Shown here: positions 53,715 to 63,713 of the stretch, piece after piece
Position numbering within the stretch: position 1 is the first letter of the stretch
Layout: each line of letters opens with the position of its first letter
Assembly (NCBI GenBank): GCA_031285845.1
Contig: JAITVK010000007.1
Span: 108,348-172,347, forward strand
DNA from: Propionibacteriaceae bacterium
GTDB taxonomy: Bacteria; Actinomycetota; Actinomycetes; Propionibacteriales; Propionibacteriaceae
DNA length: 64,000 nucleotides
Reading direction: 5' to 3'
Made by a program: the position numbers and the translations under genes
The notes under the pieces: model-generated
Seen by the model: the letters and a program-made list of their open reading frames with translations, nothing else
The model's database searches: none
Told to the model about the DNA's origin: nothing

Positions 53715-56219
53715 TCAGCCGAGCGAAGCCAACTCCTCCATCGGGGAGTCAGGGATCGTCGATTTTGGTGTTCCCTTGAAGGTGAACGGCGATTCGGCGC
53801 CCTCGGGTGCGACGTCGACCAGGACGACCTGACCGGCTTGCAGTTCGCCGAAGAGGATCTTCTCCGCCACCGGATCTTCGATGTCACGCTGCAGCGCCCG
53901 GCGCAGCGGCCTGGCCCCGAGCGTGGGATCGTACCCTCGATCAGCGATCAGGGACTTTGCGGCCGGGGTCAACTCGATGCCCATGTCACGATCAGCCAAC
54001 CTGGTCTCCAACTGGGCCACCATCAAGTCGACGATCAGTTCGATCTCGGCGTGACTCAACTGGTGGAAGACGACGATCTCGTCGACACGGTTGAGGAACT
54101 CCGGACGGAAGTGTTGTTTCAGCTCGTCGGTCACCTTGGCGCGCATCGCGTCGTACGACTCCTCGCCATCGCCGGCCCGGGAGAAGCCCAGTCCGACCGC
54201 TTTCGAGATGTCGCGCGTTCCGAGGTTGGTCGTCATGACGATGATCGTGTTCTTGAAATCGACCACCCGGCCCTGAGCGTCCGTCAAACGACCTTCGTCA
54301 AGGATCTGCAACAGCGAGTTGAAGATGTCGGGATGGGCCTTCTCGACCTCGTCAAACAACACCACCGAGAATGGACGCCGACGCACCTTCTCGGTCAACT
54401 GGCCGCCCTCTTCGTAGCCGACGAAGCCTGGAGGCGAACCGAACAGTCGCGACGCCGTGTGCTTCTCGGAGTACTCGGACATGTCCAGCGTGATCAGGGC
54501 GTCCTCGTCGCCGAACAGGAATTCGGTCAGCGCCTTGGTCAGCTCCGTCTTGCCGACGCCGGAGGGTCCAGCGAAGATGAAGGAGCCCGACGGACGCTTG
54601 GGATCTTTCAGACCGGCACGAGTACGCCGAATCGAACGGGCCAGCGCGTGAACCGCGTCGGTCTGGCCGATGATCCGCTTGCCGATTTCGGCTTCCATGT
54701 GAAGCAGACGAGTCGACTCCTCCTCGGTCAGTTTGAACACCGGGATGCCGGTCGACGAACTCAACACTTCGGCGATCTGTTCCTCGTCCACGACCGCCGG
54801 AACGGCTTCGCCGGATTGCTTCCACTGGGTGTCCAAACGCTCGCGTTCCTCAAGCAACGCGACCTCTTGACTGCGCAGATTGGCCGCCGACGGGTAATCC
54901 ATCGACTCAGCGGCCGCCTCACGCTCAGTACGCACCTGAGCGATCTTCTCATCGATCTCGCGCAGATTGGCTGGGGCCGTCATCAGTTTGATCCTCAGTC
55001 GCGCTCCGGCCTCATCGATCAGATCGATCGCCTTGTCAGGCAGGAAACGATCAGCGACGTAGCGGTCGGCCAACTGGGCGGCGGCCGTCAGCGCCTGATC
55101 GGTGATCGTGATCCGATGGTGAGTCTCGTACCGGTCGCGCAGACCCTTCAGAATGTCGATCGTCAACGCGATCGACGGTTCCTTGACCTGGATCGGCTGG
55201 AAACGTCGCTCCAGAGCCGCGTCCTTCTCGATGTATTTGCGATACTCATCCAAGGTCGTCGCCCCGATGGTCTGCAACTCGCCACGAGCCAGCATGGGTT
55301 TCAGAATCGATGAGGCGTCGATCGCGCCCTCGGCCGCCCCGGCGCCCACCAGTGTGTGAATCTCGTCGATGAAGATCATGATGTCGCCGCGCTGTTTGAT
55401 CTCGGCCAACACCTTCTTCAAACGCTCTTCGAAGTCGCCACGGTAGCGTGAGCCCGCCACCAACGCGCCCATGTCGAGCGAATAGATTTGCTTGTCTTTG
55501 AGGGTCTCGGGCACGTCACCGCGGACGATCGACTCGGCCAACCCTTCGACCACCGCCGTCTTACCCACACCGGGTTCGCCCACCAGAACAGGGTTGTTCT
55601 TGGTGCGTCGAGACAGGACAGTCATGACCCGCTCGATCTCCTTGCCGCGCCCGACCACCGGATCCAGCTTGCCTTCGCGAGCGGCCTGGGTCAGATTGCG
55701 TCCGAACTGATCGAGAATCTTCGACCCCGTGGTGTTAGTCGACCGCTCCGGCGCGCCCGCCATCGCGGCCTGCTTGTTCTGCTGGAAGCCCGACAGCAAA
55801 GACAACACGGTCTCGCGCACCTGCCCCAGATCGACACCCATCTTGATCATGACCTGCGACGCCACACCCTCGCCTTCGCGGAGCACGCCGAGCAGAATGT
55901 GTTCAGTGCCGATGTACGGATGGTTGAGTTGCAGGGCCTCCCGCAAAGACAACTCCAGCACCCGCTTCGCCCGAGCGGTGAACGGGATATGACCGGCTGG
56001 CGCCTGAGCGCCGCGACCGATGATCTCCTCCACCTGGACACGGGTCGCCTCCAATGTCATGCCCAGTTGCCCGAGCGCCTTGGCGGCGATCCCCTCCCCC
56101 TCATGAATCAAACCTAAAAGAATATGCTCTGTTCCAACGTAGTTGTGGTTCATCGCGCGGGCCTCGTCCTGAGCCAAGATGACGACTCGTCGCGCTCGGT
56201 CCGTGAATCTTTCGAACAT
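53715..56219 (-). CDS. clpC: ATP-dependent Clp protease ATP-binding subunit ClpC
   Basis: 834 residues from ATG 56219 (GAGGAGATGGA upstream). Two Clp-N repeats ([30 protein letters not shown]), AAA1 with Walker [14 protein letters not shown], a coiled middle domain (UVR-like), and AAA2 with [14 protein letters not shown]. It unfolds substrates and feeds them to ClpP; in actinobacteria it is essential. A 6-bp hairpin (GGCGAG/CTCGCC) sits in the 5' UTR. The tail ([20 protein letters not shown]) is similar to mycobacterial ClpC1 in length. Confidence 0.95.
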   Translation of the reverse strand: MFERFTDRARRVVILAQDEARAMNHNYVGTEHILLGLIHEGEGIAAKALGQLGMTLEATRVQVEEIIGRGAQAPAGHIPFTARAKRVLELSLREALQLNHPYIGTEHILLGVLREGEGVASQVMIKMGVDLGQVRETVLSLLSGFQQNKQAAMAGAPERSTNTTGSKILDQFGRNLTQAAREGKLDPVVGRGKEIERVMTVLSRRTKNNPVLVGEPGVGKTAVVEGLAESIVRGDVPETLKDKQIYSLDMGALVAGSRYRGDFEERLKKVLAEIKQRGDIMIFIDEIHTLVGAGAAEGAIDASSILKPMLARGELQTIGATTLDEYRKYIEKDAALERRFQPIQVKEPSIALTIDILKGLRDRYETHHRITITDQALTAAAQLADRYVADRFLPDKAIDLIDEAGARLRIKLMTAPANLREIDEKIAQVRTEREAAAESMDYPSAANLRSQEVALLEERERLDTQWKQSGEAVPAVVDEEQIAEVLSSSTGIPVFKLTEEESTRLLHMEAEIGKRIIGQTDAVHALARSIRRTRAGLKDPKRPSGSFIFAGPSGVGKTELTKALTEFLFGDEDALITLDMSEYSEKHTASRLFGSPPGFVGYEEGGQLTEKVRRRPFSVVLFDEVEKAHPDIFNSLLQILDEGRLTDAQGRVVDFKNTIIVMTTNLGTRDISKAVGLGFSRAGDGEESYDAMRAKVTDELKQHFRPEFLNRVDEIVVFHQLSHAEIELIVDLMVAQLETRLADRDMGIELTPAAKSLIADRGYDPTLGARPLRRALQRDIEDPVAEKILFGELQAGQVVLVDVAPEGAESPFTFKGTPKSTIPDSPMEELASLG

Positions 56220-56586
56220 TCCATCTCCTCATCGGCGAGCCAAAACTCGCCACTTTTCCGAGTAACTATTCTACCAACGCCGCTGCGACCCGAATGATTC
56301 CCTATTCCCGGAAAAAACCCGGATTCTTTTCCACGAGACGCTCCGACGCGACAACGAGGTCGGGCGAATCAGACGGTACGGCGGGCCCGAGCAGGAGCAC
56401 ACCGCCACGATCGGACCGGGCGGCATCGCGCGCCCGCGGAGTGATCGTAATCGAATGACCCGGTCCGCGTCGCATCGGCGCGGCATCGCGCGCCCGCGGA
56501 GTGATCTGGATGCCGGACTCGAATCGATCCAGCGCGTCGACACCGCCCGGGCGACCGCATGGTCCCAGGCCGGATCGCAGGTGGGT
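56220..56586. other. Intergenic region between clpC and pyrE with direct repeats
   Basis: No gene seen. It includes the clpC leader with a candidate -10 TAGAAT (near 56270) and the two 26-bp direct repeats listed separately. Confidence 0.6.
56421..56506. repeat. Two perfect 26-bp direct repeats, 60 bp apart
   Basis: Identical sequence at 56421-56446 and 56481-56506, beginning CGGCATCGCGCGCCCGCG. They sit between the clpC 5' region and the pyrE 3' end. The exact 60-bp spacing would place both on nearly the same DNA face. They might be regulatory sites or a local duplication. Confidence 0.7.
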
Positions 56587-57126
56587 TCACAACCCCAGGT
56601 CGTTCAATCCGATAGCGAAGCGATATTCCAATCCCATCGCTTCGACGCGCTCCTTCGCGCCGGTGGCCCGGTCGACGACCACCGCCACCCCGACCGGCAG
56701 GCCGCCGGCCGCTCGTACAGCCTCGACCGCTTCCAACACCGAACCACCGGTGGTCGAGGTGTCCTCCACCACCAAGACCGGCCGACCGGCGATGTCAGGG
56801 CCTTCGATTTGACGCTGCATCCCATGAGTCTTGGCCTGCTTGCGTACGACGAACGCGTCCAAGACCTGACCGGCCCCGGCAGCCGAATGCAGCATCGCGG
56901 TCGCCACCGGATCGGCCCCCAGCGTCAGTCCGCCCACAGCGTCGTAGCGCCAATCGCTGGTCAACTCCCGCATCACCGACCCCACCAACGGTGCGGAGCG
57001 TCCATCCAGGGTGACTCGGCGCATGTCGACGTAGTAGTCGGCCTCGCGGCCAGAAGCCAACGTGACGCGACCGCGTACGACAGCCAAAGCAGTGACAGCA
57101 TCAATCAGTGCGCGACGATCAGACAT
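56587..57126 (-). CDS. pyrE: Orotate phosphoribosyltransferase
   Basis: 179 residues from ATG 57126; TACACT is 7 nt upstream, so a leaderless transcript. The PRPP loop is VLVVEDTSTTGGSVLEAV; the early LASGREADYYVDMRRVTL is typical for OPRT, and VVRKQAKTHGMQRQIEG is the catalytic flexible loop. It makes OMP from orotate and PRPP in pyrimidine synthesis. It stands alone, as often in actinobacteria. Confidence 0.93.
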   Translation of the reverse strand: MSDRRALIDAVTALAVVRGRVTLASGREADYYVDMRRVTLDGRSAPLVGSVMRELTSDWRYDAVGGLTLGADPVATAMLHSAAGAGQVLDAFVVRKQAKTHGMQRQIEGPDIAGRPVLVVEDTSTTGGSVLEAVEAVRAAGGLPVGVAVVVDRATGAKERVEAMGLEYRFAIGLNDLGL

Positions 57127-57189
57127 GGCCACCAGTGTAGCGAGCAGCCCGGGCCAGAAGTCGCATCGACAAATCCATCGACCGGACGC

Positions 57190-57807
57190 TCAGGCCACCA
57201 ACTCACCCACCACCACCACACGGGCCGGGGACCACAGCAGATCGGCAGCGGTGACCAAGGTGATCAGCGAATGAGTCGGCGCTTGACCGATCGCGCCAGG
57301 GACTTGAGCCAACACCGAGGCGTCGTCGTACTTCACGCGCGTGGGTTCTGACACGACCTGATAGGTGTACGTCTGGAGTCCAACCTGGACGCTGATCTGG
57401 TCGCCGAGTTTCAACTCGCCCAGACGCGCGAACGGTTCGCCCCAGCCCAGACGGTGCCCGGTGACGGTGAAATTGCCGACCGCGCCCGGCCCGGCAGTGG
57501 TCTCGTACCACCCGACGCCGTGGCGCAGAGTCTCCAAACTCGTCCCGGGCAGGACGGGGACCGGTTCGTCCAGTCCGATCGCCGCGATAGTGATCGTGGC
57601 GACCTGATCACCGGCTTGAACACGCTCCGTGTACGACGTGGTGGCGACCGCGTTGGAGATGACGTACGTCAGCGCCAGCCCGCCGACCCCGACGACCAGA
57701 ACGATCAACGCGACCAACCATCCCCACGACATCGAGCGCTTGGCCCTGGCCGGGCGTGTTGGCCCGCTGGGCGGCAGCGGCGCTGGGATCGGTGAAGTGT
57801 TCGTCAC
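57190..57807 (-). CDS. Sortase-family (class E-like) protein lacking the catalytic cysteine
   Basis: 205 residues from GTG 57807 (CACAAT close upstream). A Pro-rich lead, one membrane helix (WLVALIVLVVGVGGLALTYVI), and a sortase beta-barrel follow: IGLDEPVPVLPGTSLETLRHGVGWYE, then FTVTGHRLGWGEPFARLGELKLGD with the catalytic His in TGHR. The TLxTC motif reads TLVTAAD, so Ala replaces the nucleophile, and no Cys occurs anywhere in the protein. The Arg (WSPARVVVV) is kept. It cannot act as a normal cysteine transpeptidase. Frame and bases were checked directly. Confidence 0.8.
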   Translation of the reverse strand: MTNTSPIPAPLPPSGPTRPARAKRSMSWGWLVALIVLVVGVGGLALTYVISNAVATTSYTERVQAGDQVATITIAAIGLDEPVPVLPGTSLETLRHGVGWYETTAGPGAVGNFTVTGHRLGWGEPFARLGELKLGDQISVQVGLQTYTYQVVSEPTRVKYDDASVLAQVPGAIGQAPTHSLITLVTAADLLWSPARVVVVGELVA

Positions 57808-57871
57808 ACCCCCATTGTGTCTCACCGTTCGCCCCAGGTCGAGCCCACAGCGGCCGCCGATCTGTTCCAGG

Positions 57872-58789
57872 TCAGCCTTTGACTGCCCCGGACATGCCCG
57901 CTCCTGACAAGAAGAACTTCTGGAACACCAGGAAGAACACCACCGGGACTGCGGTGGAGATCGCCAGGGCGGCCAGGAACACACCCAGATCGGTCTGAGC
58001 CTGGATGGCGGGCAGCCGAACAGACAGCGGCTGGACCTCCGGGTTCTTCAGAACCAACATCGGCCACAGGAAATCCTTCCAACTGGCGATGAACGCGAAA
58101 ACCGACACGACTCCCAGAATCGGTTTCGACATCGGCAGCACGACACGCCAGAACAGTGAGAACGGACCAGCGCCGTCGACCTTCGCCGCCTCGAACACCT
58201 CTCTCGGCAAAGAGTCGAAAAAACGGGTCACCAGCACCACGTTGAACGCGGACGCCCCGGCGGGCAGCCAGATCGCCCACACCGAATTCAACAACGATGT
58301 TCCCAGCAGCGGCGGATTGAGCACCGTCAAATACAACGGCACGAGCAGGACGACCGAAGGCACGAACAGAGTGCACACCACCAGCGCGTTGAGCACCCCG
58401 GCGTACTTCGGACGCAACACCGACAGGACGTACCCACCGGTGGTGGCGACCAGCAGTTGGAAGAACCACGAGCCGACGGCCAAGACGATCGTGTTGAGGA
58501 AGTAGCGGCTGACCTGGACATGGTTCCACGCCTGATCCAGGTTGTCCCAGGCCGCGCCGTTCGGGAAGAACGACAGCGGCGCGCGCAGCGTGTCTTGGGT
58601 CGGGGTGACCGCCGATTTCACCAGCAGATACATCGGCCCCAGGCAGGCGAGCATCAAGAACAGGAACAGCAAGACGTTGACCCCGGCCACGCTGACCCGG
58701 ATCCCCGGCTTGCGACGCTCGAAATCAGAGATCAATCCACGGCTGCTGGTGACCGCTTTGCGGGTTTTGTGGATGGTGAGAGTGCTCAT
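57872..58789 (-). CDS. Sugar ABC transporter permease, MalG type
   Basis: 305 residues from ATG 58789 (GGAG 8 nt upstream); it overlaps the MalF-type gene by ATGA. Six membrane helices; the EAA loop is EVFEAAKVDGAGPFSLFWRVVLPMSKPILG. It pairs with the preceding permease in a CUT1 importer. No ATPase gene is in the operon. The operon ends here, 64 bp before the sortase-like gene. Confidence 0.9.
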   Translation of the reverse strand: MSTLTIHKTRKAVTSSRGLISDFERRKPGIRVSVAGVNVLLFLFLMLACLGPMYLLVKSAVTPTQDTLRAPLSFFPNGAAWDNLDQAWNHVQVSRYFLNTIVLAVGSWFFQLLVATTGGYVLSVLRPKYAGVLNALVVCTLFVPSVVLLVPLYLTVLNPPLLGTSLLNSVWAIWLPAGASAFNVVLVTRFFDSLPREVFEAAKVDGAGPFSLFWRVVLPMSKPILGVVSVFAFIASWKDFLWPMLVLKNPEVQPLSVRLPAIQAQTDLGVFLAALAISTAVPVVFFLVFQKFFLSGAGMSGAVKG

Positions 58790-59916
58790 GACTTGCTCCA
58801 TGATTTAGTCAAGCGGAAGTAGATCAGCGAGAAGATGGCCAAGACGATGGCCAACATGACCGACAAGGCGGTGGCTGATCCGTAATCGGAACCGAGTGAG
58901 GCCCCGAAAGCGTAGTTGTAGATCATCAGCAAGATGGTCAGTGTCGCCTTGTTCGGGCCACCGCCGGTGAACAGGTACGGTTCGAGGAAGACTTGCGCGG
59001 TGGAGATGATCTGCAAGATGAAAGTGATGAACAAAACACCGCGCAGTTGCGGCAACGTGACATGCCAGATCTTCTTCCAAATCCCCGCGCCGTCAAGCTC
59101 AGCGGCTTCGTACAACTCGGCGGGGACGGAGATGAGCGCGGCCAGGTAGATGATCACCGTCGCCCCAGCGCCAGCCCAGGTGGCTTCGAGGACCAGCGAG
59201 GGCATGGCCCAGTGTTTGTCGTTCAGCCAGGGGAAGGGGCCCAACCCGATGTAGCCGAGCAACGTGTTGAACACCCCCTCGGGGCGTCCGTCGTAGAAGA
59301 ACTTCCACAGCAAGACCGACACGACCGGCGGGATGACCACCGGAAGGTAGGCCAGAATAGTGAACAGCCCCTTCATCTTCTTGACTTCGCTCATCAACAC
59401 CGCGCCGATCAGAGGGATCGGGAAACCGATCAGCAACGCCAACAGCAGGAAGTATCCGGTGTTCATCAGGGCTTTGGGCAGATCGGGATCGGTCAGCACC
59501 CAGGCGAAGTTCTCCCATCCGACCCACTTGGTCGTCACCAGGTTGGTCTTCTGGAACGCCATCACGAACGACCGGACGATCGGATACCACGAGAAGACAC
59601 CGAAGATGATGATCAACGGCAGGGCGAACACCACCGTGGTCAATCCACCACGCTGGACCCATCGAGTCAAGCCCGATCCGCCGCGCGACGACGTCGCCTT
59701 GCTGCGAGAGCCCGCCGCGAGTTTCGCGCCCCGCCGGGTCGAACGGGCTCGGACCCGTCCACGCTCAGCCGAACCGGAACGGACCCCCCCGTGGTCGGCG
59801 CCTGCCCTGGTCGAGCCCCGAGGAGTCGGGCCGCCCGATTGCGCGCCGGTGGATCGATCCGGGGAACCTTCTGCCGCGGAACGAGGTTCGCTCGTGTCAG
59901 ATGCTGTTGCGATCAT
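58786..59916 (-). CDS. Sugar ABC transporter permease, MalF type
   Basis: 376 residues from ATG 59916 (AGGAGTGAC upstream). An Arg/Ser-rich cytosolic lead of ~80 residues is unusual for the family; six helices follow, with the EAA loop ELYEAAELDGAGIWKKIWHVTLPQLRG. It forms the membrane pore with the MalG-type subunit. The neighbour order binding protein - MalF - MalG is canonical. Confidence 0.9.
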   Translation of the reverse strand: MIATASDTSEPRSAAEGSPDRSTGAQSGGPTPRGSTRAGADHGGVRSGSAERGRVRARSTRRGAKLAAGSRSKATSSRGGSGLTRWVQRGGLTTVVFALPLIIIFGVFSWYPIVRSFVMAFQKTNLVTTKWVGWENFAWVLTDPDLPKALMNTGYFLLLALLIGFPIPLIGAVLMSEVKKMKGLFTILAYLPVVIPPVVSVLLWKFFYDGRPEGVFNTLLGYIGLGPFPWLNDKHWAMPSLVLEATWAGAGATVIIYLAALISVPAELYEAAELDGAGIWKKIWHVTLPQLRGVLFITFILQIISTAQVFLEPYLFTGGGPNKATLTILLMIYNYAFGASLGSDYGSATALSVMLAIVLAIFSLIYFRLTKSWSKS

Positions 59917-60009
59917 GTCACTCCTGAGCTGGGATTTCACTGTTGATCTGTGGTGAGTCGAAGGTGGTGGGGGCCGCACGGACACGACCCCCACCGAGTG
60001 TGTGGCAGG

Positions 60010-61428
60010 CTACTCTTCTTCGCCAGCCGCAGCCTTGTCGATCGCACGCTGAGCCACGGCGTTGGCGTCGTTCAGCAGGCTGTCGATCGAGGCGTTCTGG
60101 TCGGTCAGAACAGCCTGGACCACCGGGTCGAGGGAGGCGTAAACGTCCTGAGTGGCCACTGGCGGTTCATTGATCAGCGTCGCGTCGCCGATCTTCGAGG
60201 TGAAGTTGGTCATCTGGTCGAGCGGGACGTTGACGTACGGCTTGATCCACTCCTGGTAGTTGGCGTAATCGGCGTCGGAGAAGATTGGCAACTCCGGCAC
60301 ACCGACCGGCTGATCGTTGGCCAACGTCAACTTGGCCTGAGCCACTGCGGCAGCCTCATTCGAATAGCGATCCAGATAGTAGTAGGTGATCCACTTCACA
60401 GCGGCTTCTTTCTGCGCGTCAGTCGCTTTGACGTTGACAGCGGCCAAGGTTCCACCACCGAGGACCCCAGCCTTCGGGCCGTCTTGTGGAATCATCGTCA
60501 GGCCGTAGATCTTGGGATCCATGTCATTGGACTGCACCAAGGAGACGTAGACATCCTGACCGGAGGTGTACATCCCGCATTGACCGGCCGCGAACGCCTG
60601 GTTGATCGAACCCCAGTCGTACGTGAAATTGGACCCCATCGAATTGTCGGTCCAGCGTAGATCCTTCAGATACTGCAACGCGGCCTTCGTGGCGTCATTG
60701 GTCACCGTGGCGGTCGCTTTGCCATCCGAGCCGACCGTCTCAACCGAACCGCCGCGCGAATAGGTGTCGACAGTCAACTGCCACCCACCAGTCCCGCTGG
60801 ACGTCATCTGACAGAAGCCCGCCTGGCCCGTCTTGTCGGCGATGGCCTTCGCCGCTGTACGCACCTGATCCCACGTGGTCGGTGGCTTGTCAGGATCAAG
60901 TCCCGCCTTGGTGAACAGGTCGCGGTTGTAGTGCATGCCGATGCCGTAGATCGACTTGGCCGGGATTGCGTAGACATGGCCATCGGTGCCCTTGCCGTAC
61001 TGCAACACCGCGTCGTTGAATCCACCCTTGTAGGGGAACTGGTCGAGATAGGAGTTGAGGTCGGCGATCTGGTTGTTGGCCGCCAGTGTCTTGGAATCGG
61101 TGAACGGGATCTCATAGACGTCCGGCAGAGTTCCACCGGCCAGGTCGGCCGCGAACGTGGTGGCCTTCCATTCGTAGTCCATGGTCACGATCTTGATCCC
61201 TGGGTTCTTCGCCTCAAAGTCAGACACTTGCTGCGCCAGGCCCTGATAGGCCTCGGGAGTCGAACCGGCTTTCAGACCGACGACGGTCAGCGTCACCTGA
61301 CCGGAGTCGCCACCGGTCGAATCGGGGGTCGTGGTGTTGGCGGGGGTGTTGTTGGAGCAGCCGGACACGAGCAGGGCCAGCCCCATGGCTGAACCCAGAA
61401 CCGCCAGGCTCTTCTTCGTACTGTTCAT
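60010..61428 (-). CDS. Sugar ABC transporter substrate-binding lipoprotein
   Basis: 472 residues from ATG 61428 (AAAGGAGTGATC upstream). Signal peptide with lipobox LLVSGCSNN, then the family-1 binding fold: VTLTVVGLKAGSTPEAYQGLAQQVSDFEAKNPGIK, AGGTLPDVYEIPFTDSK, and MFTSGQ-like motifs (GQCGMYTSGQDVYVSLV). It should bind an oligosaccharide, probably an alpha-glucoside given the neighbouring GH13 enzyme. A Thr/Pro linker follows the lipid Cys. Confidence 0.9.
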   Translation of the reverse strand: MNSTKKSLAVLGSAMGLALLVSGCSNNTPANTTTPDSTGGDSGQVTLTVVGLKAGSTPEAYQGLAQQVSDFEAKNPGIKIVTMDYEWKATTFAADLAGGTLPDVYEIPFTDSKTLAANNQIADLNSYLDQFPYKGGFNDAVLQYGKGTDGHVYAIPAKSIYGIGMHYNRDLFTKAGLDPDKPPTTWDQVRTAAKAIADKTGQAGFCQMTSSGTGGWQLTVDTYSRGGSVETVGSDGKATATVTNDATKAALQYLKDLRWTDNSMGSNFTYDWGSINQAFAAGQCGMYTSGQDVYVSLVQSNDMDPKIYGLTMIPQDGPKAGVLGGGTLAAVNVKATDAQKEAAVKWITYYYLDRYSNEAAAVAQAKLTLANDQPVGVPELPIFSDADYANYQEWIKPYVNVPLDQMTNFTSKIGDATLINEPPVATQDVYASLDPVVQAVLTDQNASIDSLLNDANAVAQRAIDKAAAGEEE

Positions 61429-61562
61429 GATCACTCCTTTGTGTGATTCTTGTTGTTGTGTTTGTTGGTTGAGTGTGATGGTCACCGGTGGGTGACCGTG
61501 GCTTGGATTCCACGTCGGCGGTGAGGCAGGTCCGCTGTCAGGCAGCCCGCCCCTTGAGACAG

Positions 61563-63314
61563 TCAGACAGGCGTGTCCCCCTTCCTTGGCGAGATCGTAC
61601 GATCAGCGGTCAAGCGGATCCAGGCGGCTTGGTCGGTTCCCAAGACGCCGGAGTCGAGGCGGGCACTGGACATCAGCAGGTCGCCGTCGGGCAACGGATA
61701 GGACTCAGCGCCGAAGTTCACCAGACAGCAGATGTCGTCCCGAGTGAAGCCGAGCACCGTGTCAGGAAGGCCATCCATCCACGTCAGCGGGCTGTTCGCC
61801 AACTGCGGCGATTCGCGGCGCAAGGCCAACACGCGCCGATAGAGCGTCAGCATAGAGTTGGGATCGTCCTGCTCGACGTCGACCGCGTAGCGACCCCACC
61901 ATCGGGGTTGAGGCAGCCAGGAGGGCGCGGGGTTCGGGGAGTCAGTGACCGTCCGAGGCTGGTTCGGGGACGCGGTCGCCACGCTCGGTTGGCTCGAGGG
62001 GTCGGATGACCCGGTCGAGAAGCCGAAGTTGTTCGAAGCGCTCTGAGTCCACGGCAGTGGAACCCGACAGCCATCACGACCCGGATCGACCCCGCCAGAG
62101 CGGAAGTGCATCGGGTCTTCGATCGCTTCGAGGGGCAACTCCTCATCCTCGGGCAGTCCCAACTCTTCACCCTGATAAACGTACAAACTGCCCGGCAGAC
62201 TGGCCACCAAGACAATGGCCGCTCGCGCGCGACGCGTGCCCAACTCCAGCTCGGTGGGCGTGCCGAACCGCTTGGCCTCGAAGGAGAAGGAGCTGTCGGC
62301 TCGACCGTAACGGGTCACCGGTCGGGTGACGTCATGGTTGGACAGAACCCAGGTCGCCGGGGCCATGACTTCGCGATGAGCGGCCAACGTGGTGACGATC
62401 GAGGCCCGCAACTGGGTCGCGCTCCAGGCCCGGGTCATGAAATCGAAGTTGAAGGCGGTGTGCATCTGGCCCGGCACGAGGTACGCCGCGAAGCGGGCCG
62501 CGTCAGCCAGCCAGACCTCGCCCACCAGAATCCGCGGCGGGTCGTACGCGTCGGCGATCCTGCGCCAGGCCCCGTAGACGTCATGGATCTCGTCTCGATC
62601 CAAAAATGGGTGTTGACCAGCGGGAATCTCGCCCTCGGGGACATCCGGCAAGGTCGGATCTTTGATGATCAGCGCCGCGGAGTCCACTCGTACGCCCGCT
62701 GCTCCACGATCGAACCAAAACTTCAGAATCGCCTCATGCTCGGCCCTCACGTCAGGGTTGTTCCAATTGACGTCGGGCTGCTCGGGGGTGAACAGATGAA
62801 GATACCACTGGCCGGGCGTGCCGTCAGGGTTGGTCGTCCGAGTCCAGGTCTGACCTCGGAAACTCGACTGCCATGTCGTCGGAATCTGCTCGCCATGGTC
62901 ACCCTTGCCGTCACGGAACCAGAAGCGAGCACGCTCGGGGGAGCCGGGGTCCGCCGCCAACGCGGCTTGGAACCACGGGTGCTGGTCGGAGACATGGTTG
63001 GGCACGATGTCGATGATGGTACGAATCCCTCGCGCGTTGGCTTGAGCGATCAGTTCGGTGGCGTCGTCGAGGTTGCCGAAACGCGGGTCGATCTGACGGT
63101 AGTCGGCCACATCGTAGCCACCGTCGGCCTGCGGTGAGACGTACCACGGTGTGAACCACACCGCGTCGACACCAAGGGCGCACAGATAGTCCAGTCGCGA
63201 GATCACTCCGGCCAGATCGCCGACACCGTCACCGTTGGCGTCGGCGAAACTGCGCGGGTAGATCTGATAGACCGCCGCGTGACGCCACCAAGCCGCGTCA
63301 TCCTTGCCCACCAT
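61563..63314 (-). CDS. GH13 alpha-glucosidase (oligo-alpha-glucoside hydrolase)
   Basis: 583 residues from ATG 63314 (GAAGGAG upstream). The GH13 regions are clear: QIYPRSFADANGDGVGDLAGV, DIVPNHVSDQHPW, GVRVDSAALI with the nucleophile Asp, LVGEVWL with the acid Glu, and LSNHDVTRPVTRYG. A Ser/Pro-rich insert lies near residues 430-460. No signal peptide, so it acts inside the cell on imported maltose-, isomaltose- or sucrose-like sugars. It is first in the operon with the ABC importer. Confidence 0.92.
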   Translation of the reverse strand: MVGKDDAAWWRHAAVYQIYPRSFADANGDGVGDLAGVISRLDYLCALGVDAVWFTPWYVSPQADGGYDVADYRQIDPRFGNLDDATELIAQANARGIRTIIDIVPNHVSDQHPWFQAALAADPGSPERARFWFRDGKGDHGEQIPTTWQSSFRGQTWTRTTNPDGTPGQWYLHLFTPEQPDVNWNNPDVRAEHEAILKFWFDRGAAGVRVDSAALIIKDPTLPDVPEGEIPAGQHPFLDRDEIHDVYGAWRRIADAYDPPRILVGEVWLADAARFAAYLVPGQMHTAFNFDFMTRAWSATQLRASIVTTLAAHREVMAPATWVLSNHDVTRPVTRYGRADSSFSFEAKRFGTPTELELGTRRARAAIVLVASLPGSLYVYQGEELGLPEDEELPLEAIEDPMHFRSGGVDPGRDGCRVPLPWTQSASNNFGFSTGSSDPSSQPSVATASPNQPRTVTDSPNPAPSWLPQPRWWGRYAVDVEQDDPNSMLTLYRRVLALRRESPQLANSPLTWMDGLPDTVLGFTRDDICCLVNFGAESYPLPDGDLLMSSARLDSGVLGTDQAAWIRLTADRTISPRKGDTPV

Positions 63315-63385
63315 CGGACTCCTTCGTCTACTCAGTCCCACCGAAGTGGAGCGTCTGATCCTCGGTTCGTACGCCACCCCGACGT

Positions 63386-63427
63386 ATCTACCGATGCATT
63401 CATCGTAATTTACCGACAGAAACATCG
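63386..63427 (-). promoter_or_regulatory. Candidate operator of the sugar operon: two direct repeats
   Basis: On the minus strand CGATG-N6-TCGGTARAT occurs at 63427-63408 and again at 63405-63386, a 22-bp step (two helical turns). It lies 70-115 bp before the glucosidase start, where a sugar-responsive repressor would be expected to bind. TAAATT inside the first copy could be a -10. Confidence 0.5.
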
Positions 63428-63713
63428 CAAGAACTAGACGAAACTGTTACGGATCCGTGACCTTCAACCACACTTGTTGTCGCAAATCGACTGAAACCTC
63501 TACCTTCGGTCGCTGCTTGTCGGGTGCGGCGACGCGGGTGACGTCGCGCGGAGCGCAGCCCGGCGGGCGGCGGAACGCGGCGGGCGGCGCGCGATGACGG
63601 GCGGCGGCGGGCGGAGGGCGGAACGCGGCGGGCGGCGGCGGGATGGCGGGCACGTCGCCGGCACAGCCCGGTGGAGTGCGGCGGAGTGCAGTGGCGCGGT
63701 GGAGTACGACGAA

